Assembly: GCA_965198995.1 (NCBI GenBank)
Contig: CBDAQG010000001.1
Span: forward strand, 434,001-498,000
Length of the DNA stretch: 64,000 nucleotides
Origin: CAXMMR01 sp965198995
GTDB lineage: Bacteria > Pseudomonadota > Alphaproteobacteria > Acetobacterales > Acetobacteraceae
Reading direction: 5' to 3'
Shown: positions 49,789-57,416 of the stretch, one piece after another
Layout of the letters: the number at the start of each line of letters is the position of its first letter
Position numbering within the stretch: the stretch's first letter is position 1
Made by a program: the position numbers and the translations under genes
Notes under the pieces: model-generated
The model's input: the letters and a program-made list of their open reading frames with translations, nothing else
What the model was told of the DNA's origin: nothing
Databases searched by the model: none

Positions 49789-50679
49789 CTAGCGGGTTGG
49801 AGGTGGGGTGGCGCTCTCGGCGCGGCGGCGGCGCTCGTGCCAGGCTTCCATCAGTTGCAGCACGGTGGCGGCGGTCTCCTCGATCGAGCGGCGGGTAACG
49901 TCGATCACCGGCCAACCGTGGCGGGTGCAGAGGCGGCGCGCCCAGAGCAGCTCGGCGCGGACGGCCTCGATGTCGATGTAGTCACCGCTCTCGCGGCGCA
50001 TGATGGCGCTGCCCTGGCCGGTGGCGATCAGCTTCAGGCGGTGTCGGCGGATCTCGATCAGGGCGGCGGCGTCGATCGCCAGGCCGATCACCGGGCAGAC
50101 CGGGTTTTCGAGGCCTGGGGGGTCGGGGGTGCCGGGGACGAGCGGGACGTTGGCGGCCTTGATGCCGCGGTTGGCGAGGTAGAACGAGGTGGGCGTCTTG
50201 GAGGAGCGGGAGACGCCGACGAGGCAGACGTCGGCCTCGGCGATGCCGGCTTGCGCCTGGCCGTCGTCATGGGCGAGGACGAAATGCATGGCGTCGATGC
50301 GGCGGAAGTAGTCGGCGTCGAGCACGTATTGCCGGCCGGGGCGGTTCTTGGCCTGCTCGCCGAGCTCCTCCGCGAGCACCGACAGCACCGGGTCGAGCAC
50401 GTTGACGACGGTGATGCCGAGGCGCTGGCAGGTGCCTTCGAGGTCGTTGCGGAGCGCCTTGTCGACGACGGTGGAGAGGACGGGGCCAGGCTCGGCCTCG
50501 ATGCCCTCAAGCACCCGATGGAGCTGGAAGCGGGTGCGGATCAGGCTCCAGCGATGGTACAGGATGCGCACGTGCTCGAACTGGCTGACGGTGGCCCGGG
50601 TGATCGAGTTCAGGGTCTCGCCGGTCGAGTCTGACACTAGGTGCAGGTTGACGCGGCCGGGATGGGTGCTGTCGCTCAT
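49789..50679 (-). CDS. ppsR: pyruvate, phosphate dikinase / PEP synthase regulatory protein
   Basis: 296 residues, DUF299 kinase-pyrophosphorylase. NLHLVSDSTGETLNSITRATVSQFE at the start, P-loop GVSRSSKTPTSFYLANRGIKAANVPLVPG, and GLAIDAAALIEIRRHRL. Known: bifunctional enzyme that phosphorylates (with ADP) and dephosphorylates (with Pi) a Thr on PPDK or PpsA to switch it off or on. It is divergent from hemE, a gene pair conserved in many alphaproteobacteria next to the chromosome origin. Confidence 0.93.
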   Translation of the reverse strand: MSDSTHPGRVNLHLVSDSTGETLNSITRATVSQFEHVRILYHRWSLIRTRFQLHRVLEGIEAEPGPVLSTVVDKALRNDLEGTCQRLGITVVNVLDPVLSVLAEELGEQAKNRPGRQYVLDADYFRRIDAMHFVLAHDDGQAQAGIAEADVCLVGVSRSSKTPTSFYLANRGIKAANVPLVPGTPDPPGLENPVCPVIGLAIDAAALIEIRRHRLKLIATGQGSAIMRRESGDYIDIEAVRAELLWARRLCTRHGWPVIDVTRRSIEETAATVLQLMEAWHERRRRAESATPPPTR

Positions 50680-51019
50680 GGGCGGTGCGGGGATTGCGGG
50701 GACAAGGGGGGTTTGGAGCAGGCGGCGCCGGGAGGACGGCGGCGGTGCGGGGATAACACGATGATCGGGCGTGCGCGGGGATGGTGTGGCGGGTTGCCAT
50801 GGGGATATCCGCAGGGTCGCCTTTTCTTGACCGATGCCAGCATGTTGCAGCTCGACTCCGCTGTGAATGGATGCGGCACAGTCCGCGCGGGCCTGGGTAC
50901 CCCGTTATCCACAGGCAACAACACCATCCCCAACCATTTCTTTCCTTCTTTTCTCTGTTTAAGGAAGGGTCGAGTTCGGTTCAGGGTTGGGGGCGCGGTT
51001 GGCGATCGGGGCGGCGCCT
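50680..51019. promoter_or_regulatory. oriC: ppsR-hemE intergenic region, candidate replication origin
   Basis: 340 bp. Contains a perfect DnaA box TTATCCACA (50905-50913), a weaker one on the other strand (TTATCCCCG, 50757-50749) and, after the perfect box, a pyrimidine/AT-rich run CATTTCTTTCCTTCTTTTC up to about 50962 that could unwind. Known: in Caulobacter and other alphaproteobacteria oriC adjoins hemE. Only one strong box is seen, so this is a candidate. No gene in the interval. Confidence 0.45.
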
Positions 51020-52042
51020 GTGAAAAAGCTGTTGCGGGTGTTGGCGGGGGAGGCGGTGTGGCCGCCGCCGATCTGGCTGATGCGGCAGGCGGGACGGTAT
51101 CTGCCGGAGTATCGGGCGATCCGGGAGAGCTCGGGCGGGTTCATCGCGCGCTGCACGACGCCGGAGCTGGCGACCGAGATCACGCTGCAGCCGATCCGGC
51201 GATATGGCATGGACGCGGCGATCCTGTTTTCCGACATCCTGATCCTGCCCTGGGCGATGGGGCAGGATTTGCGCTTTGTCGACGGCGAGGGGCCGGTGAT
51301 GACGCCCATTCGCAGCGAGGCCGACCTGGAGCGGCTGTCGGTTGCGCGGGCGGCGGAGTTCACCGCGCCGGTAATGGAGACGGTGCGGCGGGTGCGGGCG
51401 GGGCTGCCGGCGGGGTGCACGCTGATCGGCTTTGCCGGCAGCCCGTTCACGGTGGCCTGCTACATGGTGGAGGGTGGCGGGTCGAAGGAGTTCGCGCTCA
51501 CCCGGCAGATGGCTTACGCGGCGCCGGCGTTGTTCGAGCGGCTGCTGGACCTGCTGTGCGCGGGCACGGTGGAGTATCTGACGGCGCAGATCGAGGCCGG
51601 CGCCGAGGCGGTGATGCTGTTCGACAGTTGGGCGGGGGTGCTGCCGCCGGCGCTGTTCCGGGCGCATGTCGCAGGGCGGACCAGGCAGATCGTCGACGCG
51701 TTGAACGAGCGCCATCCGGGGGTGCCGATCATCGGCTTTCCGCGCCTGGCCGGGACGATGCTGGACTACTACGTGGAGCGGACCGGGGTGGATTGCGTCG
51801 GGCTGGACACCGGGACCGACCCGGCGCGGGCGGCGGCGCTGGTGGCCGAGCACGTGGCGATGCAGGGCAACCTCGACCCGTTGGCGCTGATTGCCGGCGG
51901 GGCGGCGATGACCGAGCAGGCCAAGTCGATCCTGAGCGTGCTGCGCGGCCGGCCGCATATCTTCAACCTGGGGCATGGGATTTTACCCCAAACGCCTGTC
52001 GAGCATGTTGCCGAGCTAGTAGCCCTCGTCCAGGGCTCATAA
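51020..52042 (+). CDS. hemE: uroporphyrinogen decarboxylase
   Basis: 340 residues from GTG 51020 (VKKLLRVLAGEAVWPPPIWLMRQAGRYLPEYR); in-frame TTG codons at 50987 and 50999 are alternatives, and no strong ribosome binding site decides. Motifs: PIWLMRQAGRYLPEYR, LPWAMGQDLRFVDGEGP, GFAGSPFTVACYMVEGGGSKEF, FDSWAGVLPP, GLDTGTDPARA, FNLGHGILPQTPVEHV. Known: removes four carboxyls from uroporphyrinogen III to give coproporphyrinogen III. Starts a heme block with hemH, HAD and hemJ. Confidence 0.96.
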   Translation: MKKLLRVLAGEAVWPPPIWLMRQAGRYLPEYRAIRESSGGFIARCTTPELATEITLQPIRRYGMDAAILFSDILILPWAMGQDLRFVDGEGPVMTPIRSEADLERLSVARAAEFTAPVMETVRRVRAGLPAGCTLIGFAGSPFTVACYMVEGGGSKEFALTRQMAYAAPALFERLLDLLCAGTVEYLTAQIEAGAEAVMLFDSWAGVLPPALFRAHVAGRTRQIVDALNERHPGVPIIGFPRLAGTMLDYYVERTGVDCVGLDTGTDPARAAALVAEHVAMQGNLDPLALIAGGAAMTEQAKSILSVLRGRPHIFNLGHGILPQTPVEHVAELVALVQGS

Positions 52043-52046
52043 ATCG

Positions 52047-52099
52047 GGATCCAAGGGCCGCCGGCCCTTGGTGGGTCCAGGGCAAAGCCCTGGCCTTCG
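52047..52099 (+). repeat. family-A repeat between hemE and hemH
   Basis: Hairpins CCAAGGGCCGCCGGCCCTTGG and CCAGGGCAAAGCCCTGG. The copy at 63716-63770 is nearly identical. Confidence 0.7.
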
Positions 52100-52124
52100 T
52101 CCCTTTTGTGCTTAAGTAACCGGC

Positions 52125-53255
52125 ATGTCCTCCAAGCGCCTGGCCGTCGTGCTGTTCAACCTTGGCGGGCCTGACCGTCCGGAGGCGATCAGGCCGTTTC
52201 TGCTGAACCTGTTCCGTGACCCGGCGATCTTGCGGGTGCCGTTCTTCGTGCGGCCGATCCTGGCGAGGATCATTGCCCGGGCGCGGGTGAAGCCGGCGAC
52301 GGAGAACTACGCGATTTTGGGCGGGCGGTCGCCGTTGCTGGAGCTGACGGAGGCGCAGGCGCGCGGGCTTGAGCGGTCGCTGGCGCGCATGCTGCCCGAG
52401 TACGAGTCGCGCTGCTTCATTGCGATGCGCTACTGGCATCCGTTTGCGGCCGAGGCGGTGCGGCTGCTGCGGCAATGGCGGCCGGACGAGGTGGTGCTGC
52501 TGCCGCTGTATCCGCAGTTTTCGACGACGACGACGGGCAGTTCAGTCAGCGACTGGCAGCAGGCGGCGGCGCGGGCTGGTTTGGCGGCGCGGGTGAGCAC
52601 GCTGTGCTGCTGGTTTGCCGATCCGGCCTATGTGGAGGCGACGGCGGCGATGCTGCGCCGTGCCTATGACAGGGCGCGGGCGGCGGTGCCCGAGCAGACC
52701 GGGCTGCGGGTGCTGTTCTCGGCGCACGGGCTGCCGGAGGTGATCGTCAAGCAGGGCGATCCGTATCAGTTTCAGATCGAGACCACCTCGGCGCTGGTGG
52801 CGGCGGCGAGCGGGATACGCGGGCTGGATTGGCAGGTCTGCTACCAGTCCCGGGCGACGCCGCAGCAATGGCTGGAGCCGTCGACCGAGCAGGCGATCGA
52901 GCGGGCGGCCGGCGACCGGGTGGCGCTGCTGGTGGTGCCGATCGCGTTCGTTTCCGAGCATTCCGAGACGCTGGTGGAGCTCGACGTCGAGTATCGGGAG
53001 CTGGCGGAGAAGCTGCACGTGCCGGGGTATTTTCGGGCGCCGGCGCAGGGCGACGATCCAGGGTTCATCGAGGCGGTGGCGGGACTGGTGCGGCGGACGC
53101 TGGCGGCGGGGCCGGGGCTGTGCAGCTTTGCCGACGGGCGGGCATGTCCGGGGCGGCATGGCGACTGTCCGCACTGGCGTGAGGCGGAGGCGGGGGTGGT
53201 GATTGACCTGCCGGCCGCCGAGCCGGCGCGCCAGCCTGCCATTGCGGCGGAGTGA
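52125..53255 (+). CDS. hemH: ferrochelatase
   Basis: 376 residues. RLAVVLFNLGGPDRPEAIRPFLLNLFRDPAIL, YWHPFAAEAV, LLPLYPQFSTTTTGSS, the metal-site His in LFSAHGLPEVIVKQGDPY, the catalytic region CYQSRATPQQWLEPSTE, and IAFVSEHSETLVELDVEY. Known: inserts Fe(II) into protoporphyrin IX at the membrane. The C-terminal extension (CSFADGRACPGRHGDCPHW) has three Cys; some ferrochelatases hold a [2Fe-2S] cluster near the C-terminus, but here one ligand would be missing or elsewhere. Followed after seven bases by the HAD gene. Confidence 0.95.
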   Translation: MSSKRLAVVLFNLGGPDRPEAIRPFLLNLFRDPAILRVPFFVRPILARIIARARVKPATENYAILGGRSPLLELTEAQARGLERSLARMLPEYESRCFIAMRYWHPFAAEAVRLLRQWRPDEVVLLPLYPQFSTTTTGSSVSDWQQAAARAGLAARVSTLCCWFADPAYVEATAAMLRRAYDRARAAVPEQTGLRVLFSAHGLPEVIVKQGDPYQFQIETTSALVAAASGIRGLDWQVCYQSRATPQQWLEPSTEQAIERAAGDRVALLVVPIAFVSEHSETLVELDVEYRELAEKLHVPGYFRAPAQGDDPGFIEAVAGLVRRTLAAGPGLCSFADGRACPGRHGDCPHWREAEAGVVIDLPAAEPARQPAIAAE

Positions 53256-53262
53256 GCCGGCG

Positions 53263-53925
53263 ATGACGGTGCGGCTGGTGATCTTCGACTGCGACGGGGT
53301 GCTGGTGGACAGCGAGCCGGTCGCGCGCGCGGTGCTGGTGGAGCAGGCTGGGCGGATCGGGTGGGCGATCGACGCGCATCGCTGCACCGGGCACGCGCTG
53401 GCGGCGTTCGGGCCCATGCATCGGGCGGAGACCGGCCGGGCGCTGCCGGAGAGCTGGCTGACGGAGCTACAGGGTGCGTTGCTGACGGCGCTCTCGGGCG
53501 GGGTGCCGCTGGTAAAGGGCGCGGTGGCGGCGCTGGAGGCGATCGAGGCGTCGGGCATTGCGGTGCGGATCGCTTCGAACTCGTCGCATGCCGAGATGGC
53601 GCGCAAGTTCGCCGGCACGCGGCTGGCGAGGCTCGCCGAGGCTGGGCGGGTGCACAGCGCCGGCGACGTCGCGGTCGGCAAGCCGGCGCCGGATTTGTTC
53701 CTGGCGGCCGCAGCTGCGGAGGGCGTGGCGCCGGGGCAGAGCCTGGTGGTGGAGGACTCGCTGCCGGGGGTGACGGCGGCGCTGGCGGCCGGGATGGGGT
53801 GTTTGGCCTACGCGCCGGACCATGACGGCGGACAGCTGGCGGCGCTGGGGGCGAGCGTGTTCCGCGACATGGCGGCGCTGCCGGGGTTCGTGGCGGCGCG
53901 GCGGGGCACGGCGGTGGCGGCGTGA
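53263..53925 (+). CDS. HAD-family phosphatase (phosphoglycolate-phosphatase-like)
   Basis: 220 residues from ATG 53263. Motif I LVIFDCDGVLVDSEPVA (nucleophile Asp), motif II IASNSS, motif III Lys in VGKPAPDLFLAAA, motif IV VVEDSLPGVTAALAAG. Known: HAD subfamily I hydrolases act on small sugar phosphates such as phosphoglycolate; the exact substrate is unclear. It lies between hemH and the hemJ-like gene, and its stop overlaps the next GTG start, so it is translated with them. Confidence 0.88.
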   Translation: MTVRLVIFDCDGVLVDSEPVARAVLVEQAGRIGWAIDAHRCTGHALAAFGPMHRAETGRALPESWLTELQGALLTALSGGVPLVKGAVAALEAIEASGIAVRIASNSSHAEMARKFAGTRLARLAEAGRVHSAGDVAVGKPAPDLFLAAAAAEGVAPGQSLVVEDSLPGVTAALAAGMGCLAYAPDHDGGQLAALGASVFRDMAALPGFVAARRGTAVAA

Positions 53926-54374
53926 CGATCCAGGCGCTGCTGCCGTTCTATCTGTGGACCAAGTCGCTGCACGTGGTCGCGATCGTCGCTTGGATGGCGG
54001 CGCTACTCTATCTGCCGCGGCTTTATGTCTATCATTGCGACACGGTGCCGGGGAGCGAGAGCTCGGAGCGGTTCAAGGTGATGGAGCTGCGGCTGCTGCG
54101 GGCGATCGCGACGCCGGCGATGGTGGCGACGCTGGTGTTCGGCGTGTTGCTGGTGCTGACGCCGGGGGTCGTTGACTGGTCCGAGGGGTGGTGGCGGGTG
54201 AAGCTGCTGTGCGTGGTGCTGCTGTTTGGGTGCCACGGGGCGATGTCGCGATATCGCAAGGATTTTTTGGCGGATCGGAACCGGCATCCGCAGAAGTTTT
54301 ATCGAATTCTGAATGAGGTCCCAACGGGGCTGCTGATCGTCATCGTTATCATGGTGATCGTTAAGCCGTTTTGA
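53922..54374 (+). CDS. hemJ: HemJ-type protoporphyrinogen IX oxidase (UPF0093)
   Basis: 150 residues, four membrane segments, GTG start overlapping the HAD stop. YLWTKSLHVVAIVAWMAALLYLPRLYVYH carries the conserved His (HVVAIVAWMAALLYLPRL), and the C-terminal HPQKFYRILNEVP is typical, as is KLLCVVLLFGCHGAMSRYRKDF. Known: oxidises protoporphyrinogen IX to protoporphyrin IX in organisms lacking HemG/HemY, the step before HemH. The grouping with hemE and hemH supports the call. Confidence 0.92.
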   Translation: MTIQALLPFYLWTKSLHVVAIVAWMAALLYLPRLYVYHCDTVPGSESSERFKVMELRLLRAIATPAMVATLVFGVLLVLTPGVVDWSEGWWRVKLLCVVLLFGCHGAMSRYRKDFLADRNRHPQKFYRILNEVPTGLLIVIVIMVIVKPF

Positions 54375-54382
54375 GAAAGGTA

Positions 54383-54420
54383 AGGCCAGGGCTGCCCTGG
54401 ACCTGAGGCCCCGGACCCCA
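54383..54420. repeat. family-A repeat (short) between hemJ and OsmC gene
   Basis: GCCAGGGCTGCCCTGG plus CTGAGGCCCCGGACCCC, five bases before the convergent OsmC stop. Likely shared transcript end. Confidence 0.6.
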
Positions 54421-54424
54421 TTTC

Positions 54425-54880
54425 TTAATCAATGATGATTGGAAAATTGACCGACCTCGCGATGAAGCACATTGCGTGCGCTCGCGCGTGAAGAGCTTTA
54501 GACCTGCGTTCATCGGCTTCGTTCAGGAGTGTCACGCGGGGACGCAGCAGGACGGAAGTGAACTGGCCGGCGCCATTCGGCTCCTCAACCATCGTGCCCT
54601 CCGCCTCGTCTTCGTAGGTCTCGACCGTGATGCCGGCTTCTGCGCACAGACTAAGGTAGCAGAGTTTATGGCAGGCCGACAGAGAGGCCAGGAGCAGCTC
54701 TTCGGGGTTCCAGCGCGTCGGGTCTCCGCTGAAACCAGGATCGGATGATCCTTCGATCGGCGTCTTGCCGGCGCTGTCGATTCGATGTGCCCGACTGTAG
54801 CCCTGATACGAGCCCGTGCCCTTGCCTTCGTTTCCAGTCCAAGTCACCTTGACGCTGTAATGGTGCAGTTTGCCCGCCAT
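54425..54880 (-). CDS. OsmC/Ohr-family protein
   Basis: 151 residues. HHYSVKVTWTGNEGKGTGSYQGYSRAHRID, NPEELLLASLSACHKLCYLSLCAEAG (first peroxidatic-type Cys), ARAHAMCFIARSVNFPI (second Cys). Known: thiol peroxidases reducing organic hydroperoxides. Two extra Cys near the first site (CHKLCYLSLC) are a family variation. Start ATG 54880 chosen because AAGAGG precedes it; ATG 54895 is possible. Monocistronic, convergent with the heme block. Confidence 0.9.
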   Translation of the reverse strand: MAGKLHHYSVKVTWTGNEGKGTGSYQGYSRAHRIDSAGKTPIEGSSDPGFSGDPTRWNPEELLLASLSACHKLCYLSLCAEAGITVETYEDEAEGTMVEEPNGAGQFTSVLLRPRVTLLNEADERRSKALHARAHAMCFIARSVNFPIIID

Positions 54881-54929
54881 GTCGTCCTCTTCCATCGCTC
54901 AAACCTCGTGTGCAGCGATAACAAACTGA

Positions 54930-54986
54930 TGGGGGTCTGGGGCCTCAGGCCCCAGCGGAGTCCAAAGGCAGAGGCTCTGGGCTTCC
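54930..54986 (+). repeat. family-A repeat, GGGGTCTGGGGCCTCAGG subtype
   Basis: Hairpin CTGGGGCCTCAGGCCCCAG, then CCAAAGGCAGAGGCTCTGG with mismatches. The same first hairpin recurs at 58837. Confidence 0.7.
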
Positions 54987-55137
54987 TCTTGAAGTAGCTT
55001 GCCTACTATGCCAACATAGGGTTGTCAGCCTTTCGGCCTGACGTCCCTCCTCTGCTTTGCCCGGCCTTCGTGCCGCTGGCCCGTGTCCTGTCATTCGGCA
55101 GCGTGCACGGCATTTCACATCCCTTACGAGGCGGTCC

Positions 55138-56412
55138 ATGCACCTCGCCGAACTCAAGGCCAAGAACCCGGCCGAATTGCTCTCCTTTGCGGAGGAGCTG
55201 CAGGTCGAGAACGCCTCCAGCCTGCGCAAGCAGGATATGCTGTTCGCCATCCTGAAGACGCTGGCGGACAACGACCAGGTGATCAGCGGCGAAGGCACGC
55301 TGGAGATCCTGCCGGACGGCTTCGGCTTTCTGCGCAGCCCGGAGGCGAACTACCTGCCGGGGCCGGACGACATCTACGTCAGCCCGACCCAGGTGCGGCG
55401 CTTCAGCCTGCGCACCGGCGACACGGTGAACGGGCAGATCCGGGCGCCCAAGGACGGCGAGCGGTACTTCGCCATGCTCAAGGTCGATACGATCAACTTC
55501 GAGCCGCCGGACGCGGTGCGGCACCGGACCAACTTCGACAATCTGACGCCGCTCTATCCGGAGCGGCGGCTGAAGATGGAGCTGGAAAACCCGCCGACGC
55601 TCGTCAAAGGCCAGCATAAGGACCTGACGCCGCGGGTGATCGACCTGGTGGCGCCGATCGGGATGGGGCAGCGGGCGCTGATCGTGGCGCCGCCGCGGAC
55701 CGGCAAGACGGTGATGCTGCAGTCGATCGCCACCGCGATTTCGCAGAACCATCCGGACGCGTTTCTGATCGTGCTGCTGATCGACGAGCGGCCGGAGGAA
55801 GTGACGGACATGGCGCGGACGGTCAAAGGCGAGGTGGTCGCCAGCACCTTCGACGAGCCGGCGACGCGGCATGTGCAGGTGACCGAAATGGTGCTCGAGA
55901 AGGCCAAGCGGCTGGTCGAGCACAAGCGCGACGTGGTGATCCTGCTCGACAGCATCACGCGGCTGGCGCGGGCCTACAACACCGTCGTGCCGTCCTCGGG
56001 CAAGGTGCTGACGGGTGGCGTGGACGCCAATGCGCTGCAGCGGCCGAAGCGGTTCTTTGGTGCGGCGCGCAACATCGAGGAGGGCGGGTCGCTGACGATC
56101 ATTGCGACGGCGCTGATCGACACCGGGTCGCGGATGGACGAGGTGATCTTCGAGGAGTTCAAGGGGACGGGTAATTCGGAGATCATTCTCGATCGGAAGA
56201 TCTCGGACAAGCGGACGTTTCCGGCGATCGACATCACCAAGAGCGGCACCCGCAAGGAGGAGCTGCTGGTGGAGAAGGCGATGCTGAGCAAGATGTGGGT
56301 GCTGCGGCGGATCCTGAACCCGATGGGGCCGACGGACGCGATCGATTTTCTGCTCGACAAGCTGAAATACAGCAAGACGAATCAGGATTTCTTTGATGCG
56401 ATGAATACGTAG
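55138..56412 (+). CDS. rho: transcription termination factor Rho
   Basis: 424 residues from ATG 55138 with GAGG seven bases upstream. Order: N-terminal helical domain (LAELKAKNPAELLSFAEELQVENASSLRKQDMLFAIL), cold-shock-like RNA-binding domain (EGTLEILPDGFGFLRSPEANYLPGPDDIYVSP), ATPase domain with Walker A APPRTGKTV, Q-loop and Walker B VVILLDSITRLARAYN, and SGKVLTGGVDANALQRPKRFFGAARN. Known: hexameric RNA translocase ending transcripts; acts genome-wide. In alphaproteobacteria it commonly follows the heme block and precedes mnmE/mnmG; that continuation is absent here. Confidence 0.97.
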   Translation: MHLAELKAKNPAELLSFAEELQVENASSLRKQDMLFAILKTLADNDQVISGEGTLEILPDGFGFLRSPEANYLPGPDDIYVSPTQVRRFSLRTGDTVNGQIRAPKDGERYFAMLKVDTINFEPPDAVRHRTNFDNLTPLYPERRLKMELENPPTLVKGQHKDLTPRVIDLVAPIGMGQRALIVAPPRTGKTVMLQSIATAISQNHPDAFLIVLLIDERPEEVTDMARTVKGEVVASTFDEPATRHVQVTEMVLEKAKRLVEHKRDVVILLDSITRLARAYNTVVPSSGKVLTGGVDANALQRPKRFFGAARNIEEGGSLTIIATALIDTGSRMDEVIFEEFKGTGNSEIILDRKISDKRTFPAIDITKSGTRKEELLVEKAMLSKMWVLRRILNPMGPTDAIDFLLDKLKYSKTNQDFFDAMNT

Positions 56413-56418
56413 GAAGGA

Positions 56419-56533
56419 AGCGGTTCTTTTTTGAAAAAAAGAACCAAAAAACTTTTGCCCGATCAGGGATTAATCTCCCGCATAGACCTGTAGCGGATAA
56501 AAGTTTTTTGCTTCTTTTTTCAAAAAAGAAGCC
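56419..56533. repeat. family-B element 11, between rho and the ParB-like gene
   Basis: Left arm 56419-56455, right arm 56498-56533 (five bases from the convergent ParB-like stop). Spacer 42 bp. The only family-B copy outside the 15.7-47.6 kb catabolic region. Confidence 0.85.
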
Positions 56534-56537
56534 CTTC

Positions 56538-57416
56538 CTATACTTCCGCCCGCCCCGCCATCCTGTCGAGCAGCTTGGCCAATGCTGCCAATACTTCGGG
56601 TCGATTGCGGGTGCCTGCGATGGGGATTGTGACGACCAGGCTGCCGACGTGGTTGCGGCGGCCTTGGGCGAGGATGAAGCCGTTCGGGTCGCGGATGGCG
56701 ACCAGAGGTGAGGGGCGGCGGGCGACCTCGCGGCCGATCCCGGCGAGCTGGCTGGCCATTTCGCCGGGCGGCAGGGCTTGGCCGAGGGTGCGGAGCGCGG
56801 CCTGTTGCGGGGCGAAGTCTTCGGCGGCGGCGACCATGTGGGCGCGGGCGAGCGGCAGGCGGAGCAGCGGGGCGAGCAGCGCGGCATGCCGGACGCGGAC
56901 GCTCGACGGGCCGCCCAGGCACTCGATGATCTCGTCGGGCAGGCGGGCGAGGGCGAGAAAGCGGCTGAGATAGCCTTCGGAGAGGCCGAGGCTGCGCGCC
57001 ATGCGGACCTGGCTGGCGTCGTAATAGTGCTGCAGGGCGTGGGCGTAGGCGGCGGCGCGCAGGATGTCGGGAGAGCTGCGGCGGTGGCGGTTCTCGACGT
57101 CGGCGAGGCGGAAGGCCTGCTCGTCGGAGAGCACGCGGGGCTCGACCAGGAAGCCGAACTCCGGGCGGTCGTAGGCGCGCAGGTGGGTGACGGCCCAGTG
57201 GCGGCGGGCGCCGCAGACGACCTCGAACCGGTGCGTGTCGCCGGCGGGCAGGCGGCGGACGATGGCTGGCACCTCCTGGCGGCCCTGGCGGCGCAGGCTT
57301 GCCAGCAGGTCGCGGCAGGAGGCGTGGTCGGGCGGGTGATGGTGGGCGGTGTGGCCGGACCACAGGCGGCAGCGCGCCGGGTCGACCAGCAGCGATCGTC
57401 CCGGCGTGCTTGTCAT
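56538..57416 (-). CDS. ParB-like nuclease-domain protein
   Basis: 292 residues. ParB N-terminal motifs: SCRDLLASLRRQGRQEVPAIVRRLP, the CTPase-type box VVCGARRHWAVTHL (GARRH), ENRHRRSSPDILRAAAYAHALQ, then a helix-turn-helix QVRMARSLGLSEGYLSRFLALARLPDEII. It is shorter and more divergent than a chromosomal ParB and has no parA beside it. ATG 57416 overlaps the folC stop. It may act as a plasmid-type partition or transcription factor (RepB/KorB/Noc-like). The missing ParA argues against it being the main segregation ParB. Confidence 0.78.
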   Translation of the reverse strand: MTSTPGRSLLVDPARCRLWSGHTAHHHPPDHASCRDLLASLRRQGRQEVPAIVRRLPAGDTHRFEVVCGARRHWAVTHLRAYDRPEFGFLVEPRVLSDEQAFRLADVENRHRRSSPDILRAAAYAHALQHYYDASQVRMARSLGLSEGYLSRFLALARLPDEIIECLGGPSSVRVRHAALLAPLLRLPLARAHMVAAAEDFAPQQAALRTLGQALPPGEMASQLAGIGREVARRPSPLVAIRDPNGFILAQGRRNHVGSLVVTIPIAGTRNRPEVLAALAKLLDRMAGRAEV

